Positions 1 to 6,345 of a stretch of DNA of 9,449 nucleotides are shown here, one piece after another. Within the stretch, counting starts at the first letter, position 1; each line of letters starts with the position of its first letter. The translations under genes were made by a program, and so were the position numbers. The notes below the pieces were generated by a model that saw only the letters and a list, made by a program, of their open reading frames with translations, did not search any database and was not told the origin of the DNA. The stretch comes from Ruminococcaceae bacterium UBA6392 (GTDB taxonomy: Bacteria > Bacillota > Clostridia > Oscillospirales > Acutalibacteraceae), in assembly GCA_002438685.1 (NCBI GenBank), contig DJQG01000152.1, positions 1 through 9,449 of the forward strand, in the 5' to 3' direction.

Positions 1-367
1 CCCGCATATGTGGGGGCAGAGCACCGCGACAAAAGTTCTCTGGGATTCTCTTATTGTTCAGAAAGCCGATTCAACCCTGCTTATCGGCAGGGGAATGCCG
101 GCGGAATGGATAGAAAGCGGCAAAAAAACCGTTATCCGTGATTATCCGCTCAACGGCGGAAGAAAAATCGGCTTCTCGCTCGTTTCATCAAATGATACGG
201 TTACTCTCACTCTGACCGGAGACGGCGCAGGCACTTGCGAAGTAATACTCGACCTTATCGGGCTTCGCGGAAATATAGAATCGGCAAGCTGCGAATATGA
301 CAGCGAGCGCGGAGTTGTTATAATTCCGAAAGGTGTAACACAGGTCACGGTGAGGAGAAAGATATAA
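1..367 (+). CDS. C-terminal fragment of a large protein, probably a glycoside-hydrolase-type enzyme (5' end outside window)
   Basis: The reading frame is open from base 2 (Pro-His-Met...) to the TAA at 365-367, and no ribosome binding site precedes the ATG at base 8, so this is the tail of a gene that starts upstream. The visible part is about 121 residues. It opens with HMWGQSTATKVLWDSL, which looks like the last helix of a helical catalytic domain, followed by LIGRGMPAEWIESG and then alternating beta-strand-like segments (GFSLVSS, VTLTLTG, VEVIL-like and VIIPKGVTQVTV). A WGQ-type helix followed by an 'IGRG-P--W' beta-sandwich is, from memory, typical of the C-termini of large bacterial (alpha/alpha)6-barrel carbohydrate-active proteins. 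No catalytic residues are in the window, so family and substrate cannot be named. The TAA overlaps the next ATG (TAATG), which suggests translational coupling to the DUF1294 gene. Confidence 0.55.
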   Translation, partial: PHMWGQSTATKVLWDSLIVQKADSTLLIGRGMPAEWIESGKKTVIRDYPLNGGRKIGFSLVSSNDTVTLTLTGDGAGTCEVILDLIGLRGNIESASCEYDSERGVVIIPKGVTQVTVRRKI

Positions 368-654
368 TGAAAAAGTATGTTATTTTGGCGGCTGTGTGTT
401 GGTTCGCAGTCATATCTTTAGTCGGCATAATTCTGACCGTCTATGACAAGCGCATTGCCGGCAGCGGAAAGCGCCGTATTCCTGAAGCGACACTCATGAC
501 TGTCGGTCTGCTCGGCGCGGCCGGACCGATGTATCTGACAATGAAAAAAATCCGCCATAAGACCAAGCATAAAAAATTCATGCTCGGACTTCCGGCGGAA
601 GTTCTTCTGCATATTTTGATTATTGCCGCGGCGGTTTATTTTTCGCTATCCTGA
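367..654 (+). CDS. DUF1294 family small membrane protein
   Basis: This 95-residue protein has three hydrophobic segments (about residues 3-24, 41-58 and 75-93). It carries the DUF1294 signature: a DK pair after the first helix (27-28), RRIPE (36-40) leading into the second helix, and a basic RHKTKHKKF stretch (63-71) before the third. It should be an inner-membrane protein. The biochemical function of the family is unknown; in some bacteria the domain is fused to a cold-shock domain, which is absent here. The start is firm: ATG at 367 shares its A with the upstream stop, and GAGGAG at 352-357 lies inside the upstream gene. Its last 19 bases overlap the 3' end of the exonuclease gene on the other strand. 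No terminator is visible after it. Confidence 0.85.
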   Translation: MKKYVILAAVCWFAVISLVGIILTVYDKRIAGSGKRRIPEATLMTVGLLGAAGPMYLTMKKIRHKTKHKKFMLGLPAEVLLHILIIAAAVYFSLS

Positions 655-1517
655 GCCGCTTCATCTGCATCAACCGGCTCGGGCACGACAAGCGAAACTG
701 TTTTTCTGATGTCGATTCGGTCATAGTACTGCTTGAATCTTACCGCCACTCTGACCGTTCTGTCGCAGTGCGGGCAGTAATATTTGCTGCGGAAATACTG
801 GTTTGAATATGACCACTGCTTTGTCTGCTCGCATTTGCCGGAGCATATCTCACATTTATAATCGAGAACGCTTTTGTCGATAAGCGGGCTGTGGATATTG
901 CTTATCGGGTGCGCCTTGAATGTGAGCCGCGCGTAGAACTCGTCGTTGCACTCTCTGATATACGGCTTGAATGCGTCTTTTGAATAGACTTTTTTCAGGC
1001 ATTCCGCGCTGAGAAGGCTGTCGTCGTAGGCTCTGTGGTGCGAGAAGCTGCTCTCGTCGATTCCGAGCTCCTGCGCCGCGGTTGAAAGACCTATCTGACG
1101 CGATTTCGGCGTTCCGAGTATAGACTGAATATACGCTTGCATATCGGCATAATAGCTCAGAAACGGGATGGTATCAATGCCGTTCAGATATTTGTAATTG
1201 TCGATGAGCACGCGGATATCTCCGTCGCCCCATGTGAGCAGCACGCACTCCGAACCTATCCAACGGCGAAAGCTCGAAAAAACTTTGGTAAACGGCTCGC
1301 CGCTTCTGACCTCTTCATTTGTTATGTTTGTCAATTCTTTGACGCTGCCGCGCAGCTTTTTACCTATCTGCGGTCTGACAAGACAGGAGAATTCGTCCTT
1401 GAAATTGAGATTTTCGTCGAGCTTTACAGCGCCTATTTCTATTATCTCGTTTATGAAGCCTTTAGTCTTGCGGGCATATGTATTGTTCCATTCGAGATCC
1501 ATTATTATAAAATCCAT
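636..1517 (-). CDS. DEDDh-family 3'-5' exonuclease with C-terminal four-cysteine (zinc-ribbon-like) tail
   Basis: The protein has 293 residues. Residues 1 to about 180 form an RNase T/DnaQ-like exonuclease domain. The Exo I motif is DLEW (Asp7, Glu9). Exo II is in WGDGD (Asp100 is the likely ligand). Exo III is HHRAYDDS (His161, Asp166). Together these give the DEDDh set for two-metal-ion hydrolysis of nucleic-acid 3' ends, resembling the KapD/sporulation-inhibitor-like exonucleases. The region after residue 215 has CEIC (222, 225) and YCPHCD (248, 251), a CxxC-x22-CxxC pattern expected to bind zinc and perhaps nucleic acid. An acidic Ala/Glu/Asp tail closes the protein. AAAGGA (minus strand, bases 1525-1530) lies 7 bases before the ATG. 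It probably acts in RNA processing or DNA repair in the cytoplasm; which of these cannot be told from the sequence. Confidence 0.85.
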   Translation of the reverse strand: MDFIIMDLEWNNTYARKTKGFINEIIEIGAVKLDENLNFKDEFSCLVRPQIGKKLRGSVKELTNITNEEVRSGEPFTKVFSSFRRWIGSECVLLTWGDGDIRVLIDNYKYLNGIDTIPFLSYYADMQAYIQSILGTPKSRQIGLSTAAQELGIDESSFSHHRAYDDSLLSAECLKKVYSKDAFKPYIRECNDEFYARLTFKAHPISNIHSPLIDKSVLDYKCEICSGKCEQTKQWSYSNQYFRSKYYCPHCDRTVRVAVRFKQYYDRIDIRKTVSLVVPEPVDADEAAQDSEK

Positions 1518-1585
1518 CGAAACATCCTTTAAAATCTATATTTCACAATCTGAAATCTGAAATTTTTATTTAAAAACCATAAAGT

Positions 1586-1614
1586 ATTATATATTAAAAC
1601 CGGATGTATTGCAA
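1586..1614 (-). promoter_or_regulatory. Sigma-A-type promoter of the exonuclease gene
   Basis: Read on the minus strand, TTGCAA (1609-1614) and TATAAT (1586-1591) are separated by exactly 17 bases. The -10 is consensus and the -35 matches in four of six positions. Transcription should start near base 1579, leaving a leader of about 60 nt before the exonuclease ATG. It is arranged back to back with the metA promoter, the two -35 boxes lying 46 bases apart. Confidence 0.65.
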
Positions 1615-1660
1615 GACAAAATAAACCCGTGTCGCATATCCGCTTTTTACGCCCTTTAGA

Positions 1661-1689
1661 TTGATTTTCTTTTTCAAATGGGGTATTAT
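1661..1689 (+). promoter_or_regulatory. Sigma-A-type promoter of the metA operon
   Basis: TTGATT (1661-1666) and TATTAT (1684-1689) are separated by 17 bases. The predicted start is near base 1696, giving a leader of only about 43 nt. That is too short for a SAM riboswitch or T-box, so if metA responds to methionine it must do so through a protein regulator or outside this leader. Confidence 0.6.
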
Positions 1690-1706
1690 ATAAGGCAAGC
1701 GTTTTA

Positions 1707-1720
1707 TTACACATATGTAA
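1707..1720. promoter_or_regulatory. Imperfect palindrome in the metA leader, possible operator
   Basis: TTACACATATGTAA is a 14-base inverted repeat with one mismatched pair (12 of 14 bases symmetric). It lies about 11 to 24 bases downstream of the predicted metA transcription start and directly before the AGGTAAAGGGA ribosome binding region. The position suits a repressor operator. Short AT-rich palindromes also occur by chance, so the call is weak. Confidence 0.2.
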
Positions 1721-1738
1721 GGTAAAGGGAAGAAAATC

Positions 1739-2653
1739 ATGCCTATAAAAATAGACGGCAATTTGCCGGCGCATAAGCTGCTGGAGAATGAAAATATTTT
1801 CGTTATGACCGAGGAACGGGCTGTATCGCAGGATATACGCCCGCTGAAAATACTTATTCTCAATCTTATGCCGACAAAGATCGAGACAGAGACGCAAATA
1901 TTGCGTCTGCTGAGCAACTCGCCGATTCAGGTCGAGGCAGAGCTGCTTCAGGCCGCCACGCATGAAGTAAAGAACGTTTCCAAAGAGCATATGCTCAAGT
2001 TCTACAAAACTTTTGATGATATAAAGAACGAGCGCTTTGATGGCATGGTAGTCACCGGCGCTCCCGTTGAAAACATGGAGTTTGAGCAGGTCGATTACTG
2101 GGACGAGCTTTGCCGTATATTTGAGTGGAGCAAGACCAACGTCTATTCCTCGTTCTTCATATGCTGGGGTGCTCAGGCGGCGCTCTATTATAAATACGGT
2201 CTTAAAAAGTATCAGCTCGATAAAAAGATGTTCGGCGTTTTTGAGCATGTTTCGCTCGATACTTTTCATCCGCTCATGCGCGGACTTGATGACAAATTCT
2301 GGGTGCCTCATTCAAGGCATACGGAGGTCAGGCGCGGTGACATTGCGCTGATAAAGGATCTTCAGATACTCTCTTATTCCGAGAAATCAGGCGTGCATCT
2401 GATATCCGATATGGAGTGTCGCAATTTCTTTTCTACCGGTCACTCCGAATATGACCGCGATACGCTTGCAAAAGAATATTTCCGCGATGTTGAAAAAGGC
2501 TTGGGTATTGATCTTCCGGAAAACTATTTTCCGGACAACGACCCTTCGAGGACTCCGGAGGTCAAATGGCGCAGCGCCGCCAATATAATTTTTTCAAATT
2601 GGCTCAATTATTTTGTGTATCAGCGTACACCTTATGATTTGAGCACGCTTTGA
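1739..2653 (+). CDS. metA: Homoserine O-acyltransferase MetA, predicted acetyl-CoA-specific (homoserine O-acetyltransferase)
   Basis: MetA activates L-homoserine by O-acylation, the first committed step of methionine synthesis from the aspartate pathway; it is cytoplasmic. The 304-residue length is normal for the family. The protein opens with MPIKIDGNLPA and carries the class-I-amidotransferase-like fold motifs LNLMPTKIETE (41-51), VTGAPVE (105-111), FICWGAQ (140-146, nucleophile Cys142) and FSTGHSEYD (231-239, His235 and Glu237), giving the Cys-His-Glu catalytic set. Residue 111 is Glu. In characterised family members Glu111 goes with acetyl-CoA use and Gly111 with succinyl-CoA use, so despite the common 'succinyltransferase' label I predict O-acetylhomoserine as the product. 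The ATG at 1739 is preceded by AAAGGGA (1724-1730). It is the first gene of a tight run: the LCP gene starts 17 bases after its stop. Confidence 0.95.
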   Translation: MPIKIDGNLPAHKLLENENIFVMTEERAVSQDIRPLKILILNLMPTKIETETQILRLLSNSPIQVEAELLQAATHEVKNVSKEHMLKFYKTFDDIKNERFDGMVVTGAPVENMEFEQVDYWDELCRIFEWSKTNVYSSFFICWGAQAALYYKYGLKKYQLDKKMFGVFEHVSLDTFHPLMRGLDDKFWVPHSRHTEVRRGDIALIKDLQILSYSEKSGVHLISDMECRNFFSTGHSEYDRDTLAKEYFRDVEKGLGIDLPENYFPDNDPSRTPEVKWRSAANIIFSNWLNYFVYQRTPYDLSTL

Positions 2654-2670
2654 CAGGAAGGTAAAGGAAA

Positions 2671-3891
2671 ATGGGAGATATTTACATATCCGGCAACGGA
2701 AGAAGAAATCAGGATACTCAGGATATCCCGATAACGCCGCGCAGAGTCAATGTAAATGACCTCGGCGCACAGAACAGAAACGCTCAGCAGGTGCCGCCGC
2801 AGGGGCAGAGACGCCAGCCTCAGCAGGGACAGCAATATGATTCGCGCCGCGAACAACGCAGACCGAATCCCAATAATCAGCCCCGGCAGAATCCGAACGG
2901 CGGGCAGCAGAATAGCGTTCCTTCGCCCAAAAAGCCGAGGAAGAAAAGCCGCGCCGCGAGAAGTATATTTATAGTTCTTCTCGTGCTTGTGCTTATCGGC
3001 TCGTGCGTATTTGGCATTGTGTATTCAACGGCGAGCAAGATTGATTACAAGCCCGAGACACATCAGGATAACGTCTATGTCGATTCGTCAACTCTGATGC
3101 ACGACAGCAAGGTGACGAATATTCTGCTCATCGGTGTCGACGGTTCAAGCTCAGATACTTCATTGCGTTCCGATACCATGCTCATGGTGTCGATTGACCG
3201 CAACAACAAGAAGATAAAGCTGACGTCTTTCCTGCGCGATACATGGGCTGTTATTCCGTCGACAAAGTCTTATAACAAGCTCAACGCCGCCTGCTCTTAC
3301 GGCGGAGCGCAGCTTGTCATGGACACTATCGAATATAACTACAATGTCAAGATAGACCACTATATGCTCGTCGGATTCGATATGTTCGAGACGATAATAG
3401 ACTCGGTCGGCGGCATTGACGTTGAAGTGACCGAAAAAGAGGCGCAGTTCATGCGCGCCACGGCGAGGGCGACGAGAGAAATACAGTCCGGCGAGAGCGT
3501 TCATATGAACGGCGCACAGGCGCTTGTATATTGCCGTATAAGAAAGCTCGATTCCGACTTCATGCGCACTTATCGCCAGAGAAAAGTTATAACGGCTCTT
3601 ATCAAGAAAGCGAAAACTTCAAATCCGTTGACGCTCAAGAAGCTTGCAGATACAGTGCTGCCGATGGTTCAGACCGATATGTCGCCCATGGAGCTCACAA
3701 AGCTTGTTTTCGGCGCACCCAAGTATATCGGTTATGATGTAAAATCCGAGCGCGTACCGCACGAGAATACATGGAAATCGCAGACAAAGAGGGGACAGTC
3801 GGTTATAGTCACCGATTTTGATGCGAATATACAGTTCCTCAAGTCGTATTTGTATTCTGTAGACCCGGTTGAGGATGAGGAAACCACCTAA
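2671..3891 (+). CDS. LCP (LytR-CpsA-Psr) family cell-wall glycopolymer transferase
   Basis: LCP proteins transfer lipid-linked glycopolymers such as teichoic acids or capsule onto peptidoglycan outside the membrane. The 406-residue protein has three parts. Residues 1-97 are cytoplasmic, very rich in Gln, Asn, Pro and Arg and probably disordered, ending in the basic cluster KKPRKKSRAAR. A single membrane helix lies at about 98-117. The extracellular LCP domain runs from about 147 to 312. Domain motifs are NILLIGVDG (150-158), RSDTMLMVSID (166-176, Asp168), LTSFLRDTW (184-192, Arg189/Asp190), the VGFDMFETIIDSVGGID block (234-250), and YCRIRKLDSDFMRTYRQRK (287-305) with the conserved arginines that bind pyrophosphate. 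The C-terminal 90 residues are a common family extension. AGGAAGG at 2655-2661 sets the ATG. It is probably co-transcribed with metA and the GNAT gene; which glycopolymer it attaches is not evident. Confidence 0.93.
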   Translation: MGDIYISGNGRRNQDTQDIPITPRRVNVNDLGAQNRNAQQVPPQGQRRQPQQGQQYDSRREQRRPNPNNQPRQNPNGGQQNSVPSPKKPRKKSRAARSIFIVLLVLVLIGSCVFGIVYSTASKIDYKPETHQDNVYVDSSTLMHDSKVTNILLIGVDGSSSDTSLRSDTMLMVSIDRNNKKIKLTSFLRDTWAVIPSTKSYNKLNAACSYGGAQLVMDTIEYNYNVKIDHYMLVGFDMFETIIDSVGGIDVEVTEKEAQFMRATARATREIQSGESVHMNGAQALVYCRIRKLDSDFMRTYRQRKVITALIKKAKTSNPLTLKKLADTVLPMVQTDMSPMELTKLVFGAPKYIGYDVKSERVPHENTWKSQTKRGQSVIVTDFDANIQFLKSYLYSVDPVEDEETT

Positions 3892-3894
3892 AAC

Positions 3895-3900
3895 GGAGGG
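3895..3900 (+). promoter_or_regulatory. Strong ribosome binding site that fixes a TTG start
   Basis: GGAGGG lies 6 bases before TTG at 3907-3909 and just after the LCP stop at 3889-3891. No in-frame ATG near this position would give a complete N-terminus, so this site supports TTG as the true start of the acetyltransferase gene. Confidence 0.75.
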
Positions 3901-3906
3901 TATAGT

Positions 3907-4452
3907 TTGAAATATAATAAAATAATATCGCTCAAAGACGGCAGGGAATGCTGCCTGAGAAATGGAACGGAAAACGACGCACAGGAAGTTCTCGATGTCT
4001 TTAATCTTACACATGCCGAGACGGATTATCTGCTCACTTATCCCGATGAAAACAGTTTTACCGTTGAACAGGAGGGTGCGTTCCTCAAGGCAAAAACCGA
4101 GAGCAGCAACGAGATAGAAATCATTGCGGTCGTTGACGGTAAAATTGCCGGAACCGCCGGAATCGATGCTGTCGGAAACAAATACAAAACAAAACACAGA
4201 GCAGAGTTCGGAATAAGTATCGCTAAGGAATTCTGGGGACTCGGCATAGGGCGTGCGCTGACCGAAGCGTGCATAGAATGCGCCAAAGAAGCCGAATATA
4301 CTCAGCTGGAGCTCGACGTTGTCTCTGATAACACAAGCGCGATTTCACTTTACAAAAAAGTTGGTTTTGTTGAATACGGGAGAAACCCGAAAGGCTTCAA
4401 TTCGCGTATAAGCGGATATCAGGAGCTCGTCTATATGAAACTCGACCTGTAA
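3907..4452 (+). CDS. GNAT family N-acetyltransferase (TTG start)
   Basis: This 181-residue protein is a single Gcn5-related acetyltransferase domain that moves an acetyl group from acetyl-CoA to an amine. An N-terminal strand and helix begin at LRNGTENDAQEV (17-28). The central strands IIAVVDGKIAGTAG (72-85) are typical of the fold. Motif A, IAKEFWGLGIGRALTE (105-120), contains the GxGxG loop (Gly111, 113, 115) that holds the CoA pyrophosphate. Motif B includes DNTSAISLYKKVGF (141-154), with Asn142 and Tyr149 at the usual positions. The overall pattern is close to the RimI/RimJ and small-molecule acetyltransferase branch, but the substrate cannot be read from sequence. Start is TTG with a strong GGAGGG site. 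The gene follows the LCP gene by 15 bases and is the last of the metA run, followed directly by a terminator. Confidence 0.9.
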   Translation: MKYNKIISLKDGRECCLRNGTENDAQEVLDVFNLTHAETDYLLTYPDENSFTVEQEGAFLKAKTESSNEIEIIAVVDGKIAGTAGIDAVGNKYKTKHRAEFGISIAKEFWGLGIGRALTEACIECAKEAEYTQLELDVVSDNTSAISLYKKVGFVEYGRNPKGFNSRISGYQELVYMKLDL

Positions 4453-4468
4453 AACTACAGATACAGCA

Positions 4469-4505
4469 AAACGGGCGTTATGCAATTTAAGCATGACGCC
4501 CGTTT
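4469..4505 (+). terminator. Rho-independent terminator of the metA-LCP-GNAT operon
   Basis: Arms at 4469-4483 and 4491-4505 form 15 pairs around a 7-base loop (AATTTAA). The GC-rich core is CGGGCG/CGCCCG and the outer end is AAA/TTT. The only non-Watson-Crick pair is T4479 with G4495, which is an acceptable G-U in plus-strand RNA but an A-C mismatch in minus-strand RNA. The following tract is short (TTT then CTT). It begins 16 bases after the acetyltransferase stop. Confidence 0.8.
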
Positions 4506-4519
4506 CTTCGCAAAAAACA

Positions 4520-4545
4520 GAGCAGATCAATATCAAGACCTGCTC
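4520..4545 (-). terminator. Rho-independent terminator of the ceramidase-like operon
   Basis: Arms at 4520-4528 and 4537-4545 pair around an 8-base loop. In minus-strand RNA all nine pairs form, one of them a G-U, and the stem is followed by TG and then six T (complement of 4512-4517), a classic terminator tail. It begins 9 bases after the stop of the secreted ceramidase-like gene. On the plus strand the same hairpin has one A-C mismatch but is followed by GATTTTTATTT, so it may also act as a weak back-up terminator for the opposite operon. Confidence 0.8.
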
Positions 4546-4554
4546 GATTTTTAT

Positions 4555-6327
4555 TTATCTGACGCTTTCATAGAGGCTCTTGAACTCGAGAAGGATTCTC
4601 GAACCCTCGTGTTTCGATACAGTGAGGAGCTCTTCATTCTCGGTGAGTATCGAGTGATAGTTGTTGTCAGCTATGATATAGCCGATCTGATCGTTCGTAA
4701 GACCGAGCACCATAAGCTTTCTGCTGCCTACGATATCCTGCATCGAGGGATACTCCCAATCTTCGCCGGTCCAGGAGTCCTTAACCTCGGTGCCGCCGCC
4801 GAATGCGATTTCGGGAGCAAGCTCGCCGGGGATGAGTGCGAACGCAAGGTTCGTACCGATCTCCATATAGCCGATTTCGGTCGGGATTCTCATCGAACCG
4901 TCCTTAGCCTTGACCGCCTCGTTGGCGAGAAGTCCGGTGGAGGCGATGAACTCGAGCGCGTGGTTGTCAACGGTCACGAATACATCTCTGTGAGCAATAT
5001 TAAGTATAGGCTCAACTTTCGAACCCTTATCGGCGGCGACAAGAATCTCGCCGAGCTTGTTGCCGTATGCTTCAACATTCTGATATCTTGTGTTGCCCTC
5101 GACCGACACCGAATCGCCCTGAGAGGTTATCGCAAGCTCTGCGCCCTGTATCTGAACATAGTTAGCACCTGCTGCGTTGACCTGCTTCTCGATGAAGTAA
5201 GGATAATCGCCGGAGACACTCGTCGTGCCCGCGCCGAGACCGACGCAGTGGATAGCTGCATTGACTATCCAGGTGGGCTTTGAATCCTTGTTGTCGGGAA
5301 CAAAGCAAAGTCTGTTGAGGTTGGGGTCAATGACTTGGGGATCGCGCTTGTCGCGGATATACTCATGAACATCGGTCTGGGAGAAATACATTTCGCCGGG
5401 CTCCATGTTGTTGACTGCCGCAACAATGGTATCTGCGGTGGTCTTATAGAGGTGCTCCATATATTCCTTGTTCTGACCGTTGTGCAGGGTGCTTGCGTCC
5501 ATGCCGATGGCGTTCTTGAAGGTATTTCCGAAGAGAACCTTGTTGAGGTCGCCGTTGAGACCGAGAGTATCGATAGCGCTGTGCTGATGAAGAGTAGAGA
5601 TGTTTACACTGACGATATTCTTGTTCTTTATGAATCCTGCGATTCTGCTTCTGATCTCGCGGACATCTTTTGCCGCAAGTCCGTATGCGTCGAGAACCGC
5701 ATAAACAACGATTCCGTTATCCGTGCCGTCGCTCATTGCGAATACTCTGACTCTGAGATCGTCGAGTATCTCGGTGGGGTGCTTGGGGTTGGGATAGGAG
5801 AGGCTTCCACCGACATAGTGGTTGCCGTCAAGCTCGTTGCCGGTGAGAAGTGTTGCGCTTGAATAACCGACATTCCAGCGTGCGCCGTCAGCTGCTTTGT
5901 CGTTGAAAGACTTGCTGCCGACATTTGAGTTTGTGAATTTGTAGTCCGCTTCGTCGGGTCTGCTCATCAGCGGGAAAACTTTGCTCAGACTGACCACAAG
6001 ACTGTCAATAAGTTTGTCAACGGACATATAGAAAAGTCTGCTGACGCCTGTCTTGAAGCTGTCCCAGGTGAGCTTATCCGAAGATGAAAACGCGCCGAGA
6101 ATAACTTTGATAACACTGATAGCTTCATTGATGTCATCAAGCGAGTCTGCGCGGGACGATGCAGAGCTGTCTGTCGTTGCTGTCAGCTCGGAAACATTCT
6201 GCGAAGCCAGCGCGAGGTCTGCGCCGTTGTTGGTCTGTGCGCCAACTGCGGCAGCGGTGGAACCGAAAGCGAGTACGGCAACGAGCATAATTGCCACGAT
6301 ACCGCTTATCAGCTTTTTACATTTCAT
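4555..6327 (-). CDS. Secreted neutral/alkaline ceramidase-like hydrolase
   Basis: The 590-residue protein starts with a signal peptide: Lys-rich N-terminus, hydrophobic core at about 6-22, and likely cleavage near AAAVGA (25-30). No lipobox is present. Residues 31 to about 128 are a Ser/Ala/Asp-rich linker and helical segment absent from its paralogue. From about residue 150 it resembles the Ceramidase_alk superfamily (neutral ceramidases cleave the amide of ceramide): NISTLHQHSAIDT (242-254, His247/His249), WIVNAAIHC (353-361, His360), FALIPGELAPE (496-506, Glu502) and DQIGYII (546-552, Tyr550). These fit the zinc ligands of that family. The loop that carries the catalytic serine in known ceramidases reads QGAELAIT (394-401), with Ala399 where Ser is expected. 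The C-terminus after Tyr550 is short. AAGGAG (6337-6342) precedes the ATG by 9 bases. It is co-transcribed behind its cytosolic paralogue. Superfamily is fairly sure; substrate is unknown. Confidence 0.8.
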   Translation of the reverse strand: MKCKKLISGIVAIMLVAVLAFGSTAAAVGAQTNNGADLALASQNVSELTATTDSSASSRADSLDDINEAISVIKVILGAFSSSDKLTWDSFKTGVSRLFYMSVDKLIDSLVVSLSKVFPLMSRPDEADYKFTNSNVGSKSFNDKAADGARWNVGYSSATLLTGNELDGNHYVGGSLSYPNPKHPTEILDDLRVRVFAMSDGTDNGIVVYAVLDAYGLAAKDVREIRSRIAGFIKNKNIVSVNISTLHQHSAIDTLGLNGDLNKVLFGNTFKNAIGMDASTLHNGQNKEYMEHLYKTTADTIVAAVNNMEPGEMYFSQTDVHEYIRDKRDPQVIDPNLNRLCFVPDNKDSKPTWIVNAAIHCVGLGAGTTSVSGDYPYFIEKQVNAAGANYVQIQGAELAITSQGDSVSVEGNTRYQNVEAYGNKLGEILVAADKGSKVEPILNIAHRDVFVTVDNHALEFIASTGLLANEAVKAKDGSMRIPTEIGYMEIGTNLAFALIPGELAPEIAFGGGTEVKDSWTGEDWEYPSMQDIVGSRKLMVLGLTNDQIGYIIADNNYHSILTENEELLTVSKHEGSRILLEFKSLYESVR

Positions 6328-6345
6328 CGTTTGACACTCCTTAGT

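Noticed and set aside
1549..1562. Seven-base tandem duplication (TCTGAAA twice) upstream of the exonuclease gene
   Set aside because: Too short and isolated to support a repeat or binding-site call in AT-rich leader sequence.
1615..1738. SAM riboswitch or T-box upstream of metA
   Set aside because: The predicted leader is about 43 nt and holds none of the paired regions, conserved loops or a terminator stem. The 46 bases between the two -35 boxes also show no such structure.
1529..2311. 260-codon minus-strand open frame opposite metA
   Set aside because: It lies antisense to the fully motif-supported metA gene, shows no family motifs and would run through both promoters.
4480..5283. Long plus-strand open frame opposite the secreted ceramidase-like gene
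   Set aside because: No ribosome binding site; its start lies inside the terminator hairpin, and the minus-strand frame has clear family motifs. It is an antisense shadow, as are the frames at 5335-5862 and 7114-7767.
6310..6327. Lipoprotein signal from the early cysteine (MKCKK)
   Set aside because: Cys3 lies before the hydrophobic core, not after it, so it cannot be a lipobox cysteine. A standard signal peptide fits better.
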